Positions 8,941 to 16,717 of a stretch of DNA of 64,000 nucleotides are shown here, piece by piece. The notes beneath the pieces were generated by a model. The model ran no database searches. It saw only the letters and a list, made by a program, of their open reading frames with translations, and had not been told where the DNA came from. This DNA comes from an uncultured bacterium (GTDB taxonomy: Bacteria; Cyanobacteriota; Vampirovibrionia; Gastranaerophilales; Gastranaerophilaceae): assembly GCA_902780525.1 (NCBI GenBank), contig CACZFL010000008.1:62001-126000 (forward strand), in the 5' to 3' direction. Made by a program: the position numbers and the translations under genes. How positions within the stretch are numbered: the stretch's first letter is position 1; every line of letters begins with the position of its first letter.

Positions 8941-9014
8941 ATTATTAAGTTTTGTTACTTTTTTTTTGATTACCCGTTATTGATTTTTAATTTTGTGGAA
9001 TTGGGCATATGTAG
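8941..9014 (+). promoter_or_regulatory. Flagellin 1 promoter region
   Basis: Carries the blocks common to flagellins 1-3: GTTATT (8976-8981), 12 bases, TGTGGAA (8994-9000), 8 bases, ATGTAG (9009-9014). Upstream, 8941-8958 reads ATTATTAA GT TTTGTTAC, a degenerate form of the WWTGTAAM tandem site. From about 8985 through the start codon it is nearly identical to the region before flagellin 2. Confidence 0.5.
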
Positions 9015-9070
9015 GTGAAAAAAGGAAGCTTATTTAATCAATATATAAATATGCCTGAAAGGAGTATATT

Positions 9071-9935
9071 ATGGCAATTACAGTTAATACAAATGTTTCT
9101 TCAATGATAGTACAGAGAAACTTAGCTCAATCTACAACATCATTGAACCAGGCCATAGAGAGGATGACAACCGGATATAAGATTAACCATGCGGCAGACA
9201 ACGCAGCAGGTTATTCAATCGCAAGAAATTGGGAAGCACAGTTAAGCTCGTTAGATGTAGCTGCCGATAACGCAGCAACCGGCGCAGATATGCTATCAAC
9301 CTTGGAAGATCATTATGCATTAATATCATCTCACAAGATTGGAAGAAATTAACCGTATTGCTATGAACTGTGAATATAACGGAATCAAGATGATGGATGG
9401 TACTAATAATTCAGCAAAAGCAATTCAGGTTGGTATTGACGGAAGTGCATCAAAGAGCCAGATATCTTTATCAGCTGATTTGTTCGCAAGTGCTAAAATT
9501 GATGCTTTATTCACAATAACCGGAGACGGAGCATATACTCCAAGCCAAGCAAACAATACTGGAGAATCAAATCCGAGCACTGCAGACGCAAAATTAGCAA
9601 GAAAACTTTCAAATTTGGCCAAAGATTGTGCAGGTACAAGTAATTATTCTGGTTGCAAAACATCAACTGAAATGTTGGGCACTTTGGACAGAGTAATTGC
9701 AAGAATATCTGATCGTATAACCACATTAGGTGCAGCTCAGAACAGAATCGAATCAGCAATTGAATCAATCGGTGTTCAGTCTGAAAACATAACATCTTCA
9801 TTATCAACATTGAGAGATGCTGATGTAGCAACTGAATCATCTAACTATATAAAAGCACAGATATTACAACAGGCATCAGCAACATTACTTGCAACTGCTA
9901 ACCAGTCACCAAGTATTGCATTGAATTTACTGTAA
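9071..9935 (+). pseudogene. fliC: Flagellin 1, broken by an 89-nt out-of-frame gap
   Basis: A flagellin with conserved N-terminal (MAITVNTNVSSMIVQRNLAQ) and C-terminal (LQQASATLLATANQSPSIAL) helical domains. The reading frame stops at 9352. Compared with the intact neighbour at 10137, 89 nucleotides encoding the HVQRVRDLTEQAANGTYG region are missing after 9334, and the frame resumes near 9339. The gap begins just where a 102-nt stretch (9236-9337) identical to flagellin 4 ends, which points to an assembly error rather than a true pseudogene. If repaired, the protein would be about 318 residues. A strong terminator follows. Confidence 0.85.
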
Positions 9936-9952
9936 TTTAATTTATATACATT

Positions 9953-9988
9953 AAGGCAATGGTTAAATTTTAATCATTGCCTTTTTTT
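9953..9988 (+). terminator. Terminator after flagellin 1
   Basis: A long stem pairs AAGGCAATG with CATTGCCTT, followed by seven T. It separates flagellin 1 from flagellin 2. Confidence 0.85.
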
Positions 9989-10007
9989 GTTCTTATTTAC
10001 TACCAAC

Positions 10008-10080
10008 AATATTAAGATTTGTAACAAAATTTATTAAACATGTTATTGGGAATTAATTTTGTGGAATTGGGCATATGTAG
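10008..10080 (+). promoter_or_regulatory. Flagellin 2 promoter region
   Basis: TGTTATT (10041-10047), 12 bases, TGTGGAA (10060-10066), 8 bases, ATGTAG (10075-10080). Upstream is AATATTAA GA TTTGTAAC (10008-10025), one good and one degenerate unit of the WWTGTAAM tandem site. The sigma factor is not identifiable: there is no sigma-54 GG-N10-GC and no sigma-28 match. Confidence 0.5.
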
Positions 10081-10085
10081 GGTGA

Positions 10086-10094
10086 ACAAGGAAG
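10086..10094 (+). promoter_or_regulatory. Possible CsrA site in the flagellin 2 leader
   Basis: ACAAGGAAG matches the core of the CsrA RNA consensus (ACARGGA). A second GGA lies in the Shine-Dalgarno just before the start codon. CsrA control of flagellin translation is established in Bacillus; here it is inferred. Confidence 0.35.
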
Positions 10095-10136
10095 CCTATT
10101 TAATCAATATATAAATATGCCTGAAAGGAGTATATT

Positions 10137-11048
10137 ATGGCAATTACAGTTAATACAAACGTTTCTTCAATGATAGTACAGAGAAACTTAGCTCAATCTA
10201 CAGCATCATTGAATCAAGCCATAGAGAGGATGACAACCGGTTATAAAATTAACCACGCGGCAGATAATGCAGCAGGTTATTCAATCGCAAGAAACTGGGA
10301 AGCTCAAATCAGTTCATTAGATATCGCAGCAGATAACGCAGCAATGGGTGCCGATATGTTATCAACTTTAGAAGATAGTTATGCGTTAGTTTCATCTCAC
10401 GTACAACGTGTAAGAGATTTGACAGAGCAGGCTGCAAACGGAACATATGGTGAACAGTCTAAACAGGCAATAGAAGCTGAAATTAAGGCAAGATTGGAAG
10501 AAATTAACCGTATTGCTATGAACTGTGAATATAACGGTATCAAAATGATGGATGGTACTAATAATTCAGCAAAAGCAATTCAGGTTGGTATTGACGGTAC
10601 TGCTTCAAAGAGCCAGATATCACTAGCAGCTGATTTGTTTGCAAGCGGTAAAATATCTTCTTTGTTCAACGTAACAGGTGATGGAGCATATACTCCTTCA
10701 GGTACAGAAGATGCAGCATTGGCAAAATTAGCAAAAGATTGTGCAGGAACAAGTAACGGTACAGGAGCTAAAACTCCAACCGATATGTTAGGAACTTTAG
10801 ACAGAGTAATTTCAAAAATATCTGATCGTATTACAACATTAGGTGCAGCTCAGAACAGAATAGAATCAGCAATAGAGTCAATTGGTGTTCAGTCTGAAAA
10901 CATAACATCTTCATTATCAACATTGAGAGATGCTGATGTAGCAACTGAATCATCTAACTATATAAAAGCTCAGATATTACAACAGGCATCAGCAACATTG
11001 CTTGCAACTGCTAACCAGGCACCAAGTATTGCACTGAATTTACTGTAA
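10137..11048 (+). CDS. fliC: Flagellin 2 (intact)
   Basis: A 303-residue flagellin, the structural protein of the flagellar filament, exported by the flagellar secretion apparatus. It has the full N-terminal domain, including SSHVQRVRDLTEQAANGTYG, a short variable centre (about residues 170-225), and the conserved C-terminal helix ending ATANQAPSIALNLL. AAAGGAG precedes the ATG. It has its own promoter and terminator, so it is a monocistronic copy. It serves as the reference for judging the two broken copies. Confidence 0.96.
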   Translation: MAITVNTNVSSMIVQRNLAQSTASLNQAIERMTTGYKINHAADNAAGYSIARNWEAQISSLDIAADNAAMGADMLSTLEDSYALVSSHVQRVRDLTEQAANGTYGEQSKQAIEAEIKARLEEINRIAMNCEYNGIKMMDGTNNSAKAIQVGIDGTASKSQISLAADLFASGKISSLFNVTGDGAYTPSGTEDAALAKLAKDCAGTSNGTGAKTPTDMLGTLDRVISKISDRITTLGAAQNRIESAIESIGVQSENITSSLSTLRDADVATESSNYIKAQILQQASATLLATANQAPSIALNLL

Positions 11049-11058
11049 TCGGATGTAT

Positions 11059-11094
11059 CGGACAAGGGTTACGGATAATACCCTTGTCCGTTTT
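11059..11094 (+). terminator. Terminator after flagellin 2
   Basis: An 11-bp stem, CGGACAAGGGT paired with ACCCTTGTCCG, followed by TTTT. The 269 bases between flagellins 2 and 3 hold this terminator, the flagellin 3 promoter and its leader, and no gene. Confidence 0.8.
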
Positions 11095-11190
11095 GTAAAG
11101 TATTTTTTTATATCAAGGACTGATAAATTAATGAAAATCGTATATTTAGCAAGAATGCAATTGTTACCCCGCGGTAAACCCGGTTAAGGA

Positions 11191-11208
11191 TATGTAACGA
11201 ATTGTAAC
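11191..11208 (-). promoter_or_regulatory. HLR1-type tandem site upstream of flagellin 3
   Basis: The plus strand reads TATGTAAC GA ATTGTAAC, the exact complement of HLR1, two (G/T)TTACA(T/A)(T/A) units two bases apart. In cyanobacteria HLR1 is bound by the OmpR-type regulator RpaB. It lies 15 bases upstream of the conserved flagellin promoter blocks. Confidence 0.55.
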
Positions 11209-11223
11209 AAAATTAAAAATTAG

Positions 11224-11263
11224 TGTTATTAATACCACTTTATGTGGAACAGACAAAATGTAA
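11224..11263 (+). promoter_or_regulatory. Flagellin 3 promoter blocks
   Basis: TGTTATT (11224-11230), 12 bases, TGTGGAA (11243-11249), 8 bases, ATGTAA (11258-11263). The spacing is identical to flagellins 1 and 2 although the bases between differ, so these blocks appear to be under selection. Confidence 0.5.
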
Positions 11264-11267
11264 GAGG

Positions 11268-11310
11268 TATGCAAGGATAGCATATCACAAGGATGTAACG
11301 CCAGAAAGGA
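11268..11310 (+). promoter_or_regulatory. Probable CsrA-binding leader of flagellin 3
   Basis: A hairpin TATGC / GCATA (11268-11284) presents AAGGATA in its loop. Next comes ACAAGGATGT (11287-11296), a perfect match to the 3' ten bases of the CsrA SELEX consensus, and then the Shine-Dalgarno AAAGGAG (11305-11311). Two sites, one overlapping the ribosome binding region, is the layout of the CsrA-regulated Bacillus hag leader. Confidence 0.55.
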
Positions 11311-11317
11311 GTATCAC

Positions 11318-12268
11318 ATGGCAATCACTATTAACACAAATTTATCATCACTTATCGTTCAGTCAAACTTGTCAAAAGCAACATCTTCGTTAAACTTGGC
11401 AATTGAAAGAATGACAACGGGTTACAAAATTAACCATGCTTCTGATAACGCAGCAGGTTATTCAATAGCACGAAATTGGGAAGCTCAATTGGGATCTTTG
11501 GATGTAGCAGCTGATAACGCAGCAACCGGTGCAGATATGTTATCTACTCTTGAAGACCACTATCAGTTGATTTCAACTCACATTCAACGTGTAAGAGATT
11601 TGACAGAACAGGCAGCAAACGGTACTTACGGTACACAATCACTTAAAGCTATTAAGTCAGAAATTAAAGCTAGACTTCAGGAAGTTGACAGAATCGCTGC
11701 TAACTGTGAATTCAGCGGTCAGTACATGATGAACGGTTCAATGAACGACATTGCTATTCAGGTAGGTATTGACGGTAATGCAGCAAAATCTCAAATTACA
11801 TTATCAGATACATTATTTGCGAAAGGTGATATTTCATCATTGTTTAATATCGCAAGTAAAACAGTAGATGGTGTTACAGTACCGGCATACAATCTGGAAA
11901 CTAAAGTTACAAACAAAGGTTCATTCGATTCTATCGATGAAGCAAGACGTGACAGATTAGCTCAGGATTGCGCAGGCTTAACAGAAGGTACTGATGCTTC
12001 TTCTATGTTAACTTACATTGATGATGTAATCAACAAAATCTCTGACAGAGTAACAACATTAGGTGCTGCTCAGAACAGAATCGAATCAGCTATCACATCA
12101 ATTGGTGTTCAGTCTGAAAACATAATGTCTTCATTATCTACATTAAGAGATGCTGATGTTGCTGAAGAATCTTCAAACTACATTAAAGCTCAGATATTAC
12201 AACAGGCATCTGCAACATTACTTGCAACTGCTAACCAAACACCAAGCATTGCTTTGAACCTGTTGTAA
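11318..12268 (+). CDS. fliC: Flagellin 3 (intact)
   Basis: A 316-residue flagellin with complete conserved ends and a distinct central part (about residues 170-225, including a DGVTVPAYNLETKVTNKGSF stretch). It differs more from copies 1, 2 and 4 than they do from each other. Its leader carries the clearest CsrA-type sites in the array. Flagellin 4 follows after 122 bases and a hairpin. Confidence 0.95.
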   Translation: MAITINTNLSSLIVQSNLSKATSSLNLAIERMTTGYKINHASDNAAGYSIARNWEAQLGSLDVAADNAATGADMLSTLEDHYQLISTHIQRVRDLTEQAANGTYGTQSLKAIKSEIKARLQEVDRIAANCEFSGQYMMNGSMNDIAIQVGIDGNAAKSQITLSDTLFAKGDISSLFNIASKTVDGVTVPAYNLETKVTNKGSFDSIDEARRDRLAQDCAGLTEGTDASSMLTYIDDVINKISDRVTTLGAAQNRIESAITSIGVQSENIMSSLSTLRDADVAEESSNYIKAQILQQASATLLATANQTPSIALNLL

Positions 12269-12280
12269 TCAAATATATAA

Positions 12281-12320
12281 CGTCGTTAGCAAAGGTTTTA
12301 AAAACCTTTGTTATACGACG
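12281..12320 (+). terminator. Hairpin after flagellin 3
   Basis: CGTCG...CAAAGGTTTT pairs with AAAACCTTTG...CGACG. There is no T run after it, so it may be an attenuator or an mRNA-stabilising 3' end that allows some read-through into flagellin 4, which has no promoter blocks of its own. Confidence 0.5.
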
Positions 12321-12390
12321 AAAACCAATAGGTATTTACGGGATTTAGTCTGAAAGAAAATCAAAAATGCCGGAAAGGATATAGAAATAA

Positions 12391-13238
12391 ATGGCAATTA
12401 CTATTAACACAAATGTTTCTTCAATGATTGTACAGAGAAACTTAGCTCAGTCCACATCATCTTTGAACCAGGCAATTGAAAGAATGACAACAGGTTATAA
12501 AATTAACCACGCTGCAGACAACGCAGCCGGTTATTCAATCGCCAGAAATTGGGACGCACAGTTAAGCTCGTTAGATGTAGCTGCCGATAACGCAGCAACC
12601 GGCGCAGATATGCTATCAACCTTGGAAGATCATTATGCATTAATATCATCTCACAAGCTGAAATCAAGGCAAGGTTAGAAGAAATTAACCGTATAGCTTT
12701 AAACTGCGAATTCAATGGTATCAAAATGATGGATGGTTCAGATTCTTCAGCAAAATCTATTCAGGTAGGTATTGACGGAAGTGCAGCAAAGAGCCAGATA
12801 TCTTTATCAGCTGATTTGTTTGCAAGTGCAAAAATCTCAGCATTATTTAACATTACATCAGGTGATGGAGCATATACACCAAGCGGCGGTTCAACAGAAG
12901 AGGCGAAACTTGCGCAGCTTGCAAAAGATTGTGCAGGAACAAGCACTGCAGCTAACCCTAAAAAACCAACAGATATGTTGGGAACATTGGATAGAGTAAT
13001 CAGTAGAATCTCTGATCGTATTACAACATTAGGTGCAGCTCAGAACAGAATCGAATCAGCAATTGAATCAATAGGAGTGCAGTCTGAGAACATTATGTCA
13101 TCGTTATCGACGTTACGTGATGCAGATGTAGCTACAGAATCTTCCAACTACATCAAAGCTCAGATATTGCAGCAGGCATCAGCAACATTACTTGCAACTG
13201 CTAACCAGTCACCAAGTATTGCACTGAACCTGTTATAG
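12391..13238 (+). pseudogene. fliC: Flagellin 4, broken by a 73-nt out-of-frame gap
   Basis: A flagellin with the usual ends. The frame stops at 12678. Relative to the intact copy at 10137, 73 nucleotides encoding VQRVRDLTEQAANGTYG and neighbours are missing after 12654; the continuation starts near 12658 and runs to 13238. The gap starts at the end of the 102-nt segment (12556-12657) that is identical to flagellin 1, although the two genes differ at many silent sites before it. An assembly join at a repeat edge is the likely cause. A repaired protein would be about 306 residues. Confidence 0.85.
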
Positions 13239-13307
13239 CCGAAATGTAATTTGAATGTGCACGATACGACAATCCGGTACACTCAAAAATATACATTTAC
13301 TACTTAT

Positions 13308-13336
13308 AAGCAAGGATTTATCCTTGCTTTTTTTTA
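13308..13336 (+). terminator. Terminator after flagellin 4
   Basis: A 10-bp stem AAGCAAGGAT / ATCCTTGCTT with a short loop, followed by a T run. Confidence 0.85.
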
Positions 13337-13339
13337 TGC

Positions 13340-13368
13340 TTGCCTATATTTAAAAATAATGTTAGAAT
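13340..13368 (+). promoter_or_regulatory. Promoter of the small gene at 13394
   Basis: TTGCCT (13340-13345), a 17-base spacer, TAGAAT (13363-13368), 25 bases before the ATG. This is a sigma-70-like promoter, unlike the shared regulon type. Confidence 0.55.
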
Positions 13369-13393
13369 ACAGTTAACCTAAAGGACTGTGTGT

Positions 13394-13582
13394 ATGACTT
13401 TATCAAATGAAGATGTTGTAACTGACATTCTTGTAAAGGGTGAGATACTAAAGCGGCAGGAATCTCCCGAGAGTGTTTATTCATCAAATCCGATTGAATA
13501 TGATTTGTCTCTGTTTATAAAGACAAGAAAGAATAAACCGGTTCGGAATAGATTTGACAGCAGATATCTTTTTGTAACATAA
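13394..13582 (+). CDS. Small hypothetical protein
   Basis: A 62-residue hydrophilic protein of unknown function with no signal peptide or membrane segment. I chose the ATG at 13394 over the in-frame GTG at 13388 because AAAGGA lies eight bases before it. A promoter upstream and a strong terminator downstream show it is a complete single-gene unit. It sits just after the flagellin array, but nothing in its sequence ties it to flagella. Confidence 0.6.
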   Translation: MTLSNEDVVTDILVKGEILKRQESPESVYSSNPIEYDLSLFIKTRKNKPVRNRFDSRYLFVT

Positions 13583-13616
13583 AAAAAACAACGCTTTTTA
13601 AAGCGTTGTTTTTTTA
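13581..13616. terminator. Bidirectional terminator between convergent genes
   Basis: AACAACGCTTT pairs with AAAGCGTTGTT, with A and T runs on the two sides. It can end transcription of the small gene on the plus strand and of the Gly-rich gene on the minus strand. Confidence 0.85.
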
Positions 13617-13631
13617 TTGTATTAATATTTT

Positions 13632-14723
13632 CTATGCATTAATTTTAACTTTTTTACCGTCTATTTCAGTTTCTCCGTCTTCTACTTTTTTATAGCCTGT
13701 TGGTAATTCAAAACTTTCGTCTTCTTCGCTATATTCTACTACTTGGTTATATCCTTCTTTCTGATGTTCTGATACAAGTGGTTCATCGCTATTAGTTACT
13801 CTAACCAGCAGGTTACCTACTTTTTTAAAGTCTATACCATCAGCAGGTGTATATAATTTCTTCTTGCAATCTTCTGTACTGTGTGTTCTGCTTATACATC
13901 TGATATTGTATGTACCATTATTATTAATTGTTACTTCATATTTTAATTTAAATTTGCTGTCGGTATCACTATTGCAATCTATTATATATCCTGCCGTAGT
14001 TTTACCGTCAGCTGCCATTTTTACACCAACTATAGAACCTTTAATATTTGCATCTTTAATCAAATTGCCATCGTGTTTTGCAAACTGAAGTGTTACATTT
14101 ACTGCCTCATTTTGATCTGGCGTTACAACTGGAGGTTCTGGTGGAACAGGTTCTGATGGAACAATTTTAATTAAATTTAAACGATTTTTAAGCAGTTCAT
14201 AGTGCTCATCGTCTGCTTTTTTATGGTATTTATCACTGAGTTTGCTTTCATCATCAACTTTTTTCTTGATATCCTCAAGCTCTTTTTCAGTTAAAGTACC
14301 TTCTTTTGCTTTTTTCTCAATAGCCTGAATATCATTTTCAAGATTTTTTAATACTTCATTATCTCTGTCTGTTATTTCTTTTTCAACAACTTTTTCGCTT
14401 CCGCCACCACCTTCATTGCGTCTGCTTGTGTTATTCCACAAATTCATCATTGGGAAGCCGCCTCCGAACATACCCATACCGCCACCGAACATACCCATTC
14501 CGCCGAATAGCCCGCCTCCAAGGAAATTCATCAGTCCTGCGCCGAGTCCCATTCCCAGGCCGCCTAGCAATCCGCCCCAAAAACCGCCGCCGCACATCAT
14601 ACCGCCGTTAAAATTGTAGGTGGTATTAAATATGCTGTTTCCGTAACCGCTGCTGTAGTTACTATGGAACATTTCATAATGCTTAAATGCGCTGTGGCAA
14701 TGTATTCTTGGGACATTTACCAT
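13632..14723 (-). CDS. Gly/Met-rich, coiled-coil hypothetical protein (regulon member)
   Basis: A 363-residue protein of unknown function. Residues about 35-95 are extremely rich in Gly, Met and Phe (repeats of the GGGLFGGMGMFGGGMG type). Residues about 108-190 are a charged, probably coiled-coil stretch. A Pro-rich linker (PSEPVPPEPPVVTP) leads to a beta-rich C-terminal domain. No signal peptide. It shares a Gly/Met-rich N-terminus and promoter type with the protein at 58505-59455. AGAGG precedes the ATG. Its promoter region carries both the shared element and a perfect HLR1-type site. Confidence 0.75.
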   Translation of the reverse strand: MVNVPRIHCHSAFKHYEMFHSNYSSGYGNSIFNTTYNFNGGMMCGGGFWGGLLGGLGMGLGAGLMNFLGGGLFGGMGMFGGGMGMFGGGFPMMNLWNNTSRRNEGGGGSEKVVEKEITDRDNEVLKNLENDIQAIEKKAKEGTLTEKELEDIKKKVDDESKLSDKYHKKADDEHYELLKNRLNLIKIVPSEPVPPEPPVVTPDQNEAVNVTLQFAKHDGNLIKDANIKGSIVGVKMAADGKTTAGYIIDCNSDTDSKFKLKYEVTINNNGTYNIRCISRTHSTEDCKKKLYTPADGIDFKKVGNLLVRVTNSDEPLVSEHQKEGYNQVVEYSEEDESFELPTGYKKVEDGETEIDGKKVKINA

Positions 14724-14748
14724 AATTCATACCTCTTATTATATATCT

Positions 14749-14783
14749 TATATATATAAAGTATTTATTTCGCTTATAATTGC
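14749..14783 (-). promoter_or_regulatory. Shared regulon promoter, copy b
   Basis: Minus strand: GCAATT (14778-14783), 11 bases, AAATACTTTA (14757-14766), TATATATA. The start codon of the Gly-rich gene is about 30 bases further on. Confidence 0.65.
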
Positions 14784-14800
14784 GCATGTTGAGGTATTTT

Positions 14801-14818
14801 GTTACAAAAGTTTACATT
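14801..14818 (+). promoter_or_regulatory. HLR1-type tandem site (perfect)
   Basis: GTTACAAA AG TTTACATT fits HLR1, (G/T)TTACA(T/A)(T/A)-NN-(G/T)TTACA(T/A)(T/A), at every position. It lies 17 bases upstream of the -35 box of the Gly-rich gene promoter, a typical activator position. Confidence 0.6.
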
Positions 14819-14837
14819 ATGAAAATATTACCAGGAC

Positions 14838-15521
14838 TTAATAAACAGGTACATCTATGGGATTAATTAATTGAACGTTTAAAATTTCACCTTTTTTGAT
14901 ATATACATCCTGACCTTTTCTGAACATATCGGCAACAGAATCACCAAGCCAGTATCCTACTCCGCCAATGAATCCACCCACCGCACAGAATGGTGTTGTC
15001 AGATATTGCAGGCCTGGATGGTCATCGCCAACGCTGAGTCCGTACTCAGTTGATTTTTTTGTTATATCAACACTCTTATCAAAATTTTCTTTTACTGCTT
15101 CTCCATATCCGAGGTTTTTATATAAACCTCCGTCATAGTATATTTTTTCATAACTTCTGACAGACAGATCAAGCGGGATTTGTCTTCCGTTTGGAGTTAC
15201 AACGTGGTCAAAGTCAAGATATAGTTTTGCACCTCTTGAAAATCTTTTTGATGTATTTATAGACTGAATACTACCCCTTACCACTGAACCCTGAGGTAAT
15301 ATTACTGTGTTATTTTCTGTTCTAAGCTCGTTATTCAATATCGCTGAAAAAGAATCACCGTCAGTGTTTGCTGATGTTGATACAGGTTGTATGAATACAA
15401 GTTGAAATTGCGTTCCAGCAGCAATTCTTTTTGTTTTTGCATCTGCCTTAAAAGTACCTGCAATACTCATATTTATTGATAAAAAGCACATTATTACAGT
15501 TAGAATAAATAGTTTTTTCAT
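14838..15521 (-). CDS. Secreted beta-rich protein, unknown function
   Basis: A 227-residue protein with a clear signal peptide (MKKLFILTVIMCFLSINMSIAG). The mature part has the rhythm 'low-complexity basic start, AGTQFQLVFIQPVSTSANTDGDSF, LPQGSVVRGSIQS, GAKLYLDFDHVVTPNGRQIPL', which resembles the beta-barrel of VirB10/TrbI-like envelope proteins. A central hydrophobic Gly-rich stretch (CAVGGFIGGVGYWLG) could touch a membrane. The family link is weak. It lies 58 bases after the YibE/F gene on the same strand. Confidence 0.65.
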   Translation of the reverse strand: MKKLFILTVIMCFLSINMSIAGTFKADAKTKRIAAGTQFQLVFIQPVSTSANTDGDSFSAILNNELRTENNTVILPQGSVVRGSIQSINTSKRFSRGAKLYLDFDHVVTPNGRQIPLDLSVRSYEKIYYDGGLYKNLGYGEAVKENFDKSVDITKKSTEYGLSVGDDHPGLQYLTTPFCAVGGFIGGVGYWLGDSVADMFRKGQDVYIKKGEILNVQLINPIDVPVY

Positions 15522-15579
15522 TATAATCTCTCTCCCTTTTAATAATCATTTTATCACCGGTAAATATTTCATGCAATCG

Positions 15580-16686
15580 TTATTCAAACGGCACAATTTC
15601 TTTTTCTGCTTTTTGCGCATAAGTATGGATTAAAACTGATGCAACCAGCGCGGTAAAAGGAACACAAATTACAATTGCGATACTTCCGATTAATGCAGAT
15701 GCAACTTCAGTTACAACCTGATTTAGATTTATAAATTTTATCATATCAATATTTTTTGCAAGCAATACAAGAGGTAATGCTCCACCAAGATATACTAATA
15801 TCAAGGTATTTGCCATTGTCCCGATTATATCGCGTCCGACATTCATGCCAGATATAAACAGTTCTTTTACCGTTCTTGAGTTATCTGTTATATAAATCTC
15901 ATTAATTGTACTTGATATAGACATTGCTACATCCATTACTGCGCCCAGTGTAGCAAGTACCATCATTGATATAGTTAATCCGATAAAATCAAGCTCAGGA
16001 TGTGCAGAATATAAGAAGGTTGAGTTTTCACCGTTAAAACCTGTCAAATTTGCGGTTAACATAGTGATACCAGATAATATTCCGGCAAAAATTAAACTAA
16101 GCAGAGCTCCTGTTGCAGCGGATGTGCTTTTCGCATTAAACCCGCCCACAAGATACATTGTTGCCGCAGTTGATAATATACAGACAAAAGCTGTTGCAAT
16201 TATCGGGTTTATGCCAAGAATAACAAGAGGTGACAGACAATGCGTTATTAATAATACTGTAAGTACAATTGACACAAGGCTGTATAATCCTTTTTTTCTG
16301 CCGACATATATTAGCATTGAACAAAATATTAAAGTGAGCCAAAACAATGTTCCTGCTCTTTTTATATCCTCAATGGAATATATAATCTCACCGTTATTTT
16401 CTTCTGTATGAAGAAGTACCTTTGTACCTTTTCTTAGTTTAATATCGTAATATGGATTCCCTGTTAAAATATTTTCAAGCTTTATTGTTTCACCTTTAAA
16501 CTCACCTGATAATAATTTTACATCAACGTTTTGTTTTGTCTGTGCATATCCTTCAGCAGTATCAACGTATTCTATATTTTGAACAATTCCTGTTTCAGAC
16601 GGTAAAATATTTGTTTCATCTGCAAAAACAGGTAGTGTAATAAGCATAGAAAACAGAAATATAATTATATTTTTAAGATTCATCAT
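15580..16686 (-). CDS. YibE/F family multi-pass membrane protein
   Basis: A 368-residue protein with a signal peptide, an extracytoplasmic N-terminal domain (residues about 25-110) and about seven or eight membrane helices. The regions IFAGILSGITMLTANLTG and LATLGAVMDVAMSISSTINEI match the YibE/F family as I know it. Its function in the cell is not known. It is transcribed after ruvB (31-base gap) and before the secreted protein at 14838, perhaps as one unit. Confidence 0.85.
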   Translation of the reverse strand: MMNLKNIIIFLFSMLITLPVFADETNILPSETGIVQNIEYVDTAEGYAQTKQNVDVKLLSGEFKGETIKLENILTGNPYYDIKLRKGTKVLLHTEENNGEIIYSIEDIKRAGTLFWLTLIFCSMLIYVGRKKGLYSLVSIVLTVLLITHCLSPLVILGINPIIATAFVCILSTAATMYLVGGFNAKSTSAATGALLSLIFAGILSGITMLTANLTGFNGENSTFLYSAHPELDFIGLTISMMVLATLGAVMDVAMSISSTINEIYITDNSRTVKELFISGMNVGRDIIGTMANTLILVYLGGALPLVLLAKNIDMIKFINLNQVVTEVASALIGSIAIVICVPFTALVASVLIHTYAQKAEKEIVPFE

Positions 16687-16717
16687 ATCCTCCGTTGCAG
16701 GTAATTAATTCTCTTAA

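Noticed and set aside
8985-9016. A sigma-54 promoter before flagellins (TGGAATTGGGCATA)
   Set aside because: The GG and GC are six bases apart, not ten, and flagellin 3 lacks the GC altogether.
9071-9935. Flagellin 1 and 4 as real, decayed pseudogenes or phase-variable genes
   Set aside because: No other disabling change is present in either gene, and the break coincides with the end of an exact repeat, so an assembly error explains the data better.
11131-11187. An 18-codon frame between flagellins 2 and 3 with an AAGGA upstream
   Set aside because: Too short to support, and the region is explained by the terminator and the flagellin 3 promoter.
14416-14619. A proline-rich open frame on the plus strand
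   Set aside because: It is the mirror of the Gly-rich coding region on the minus strand and has no ribosome site.
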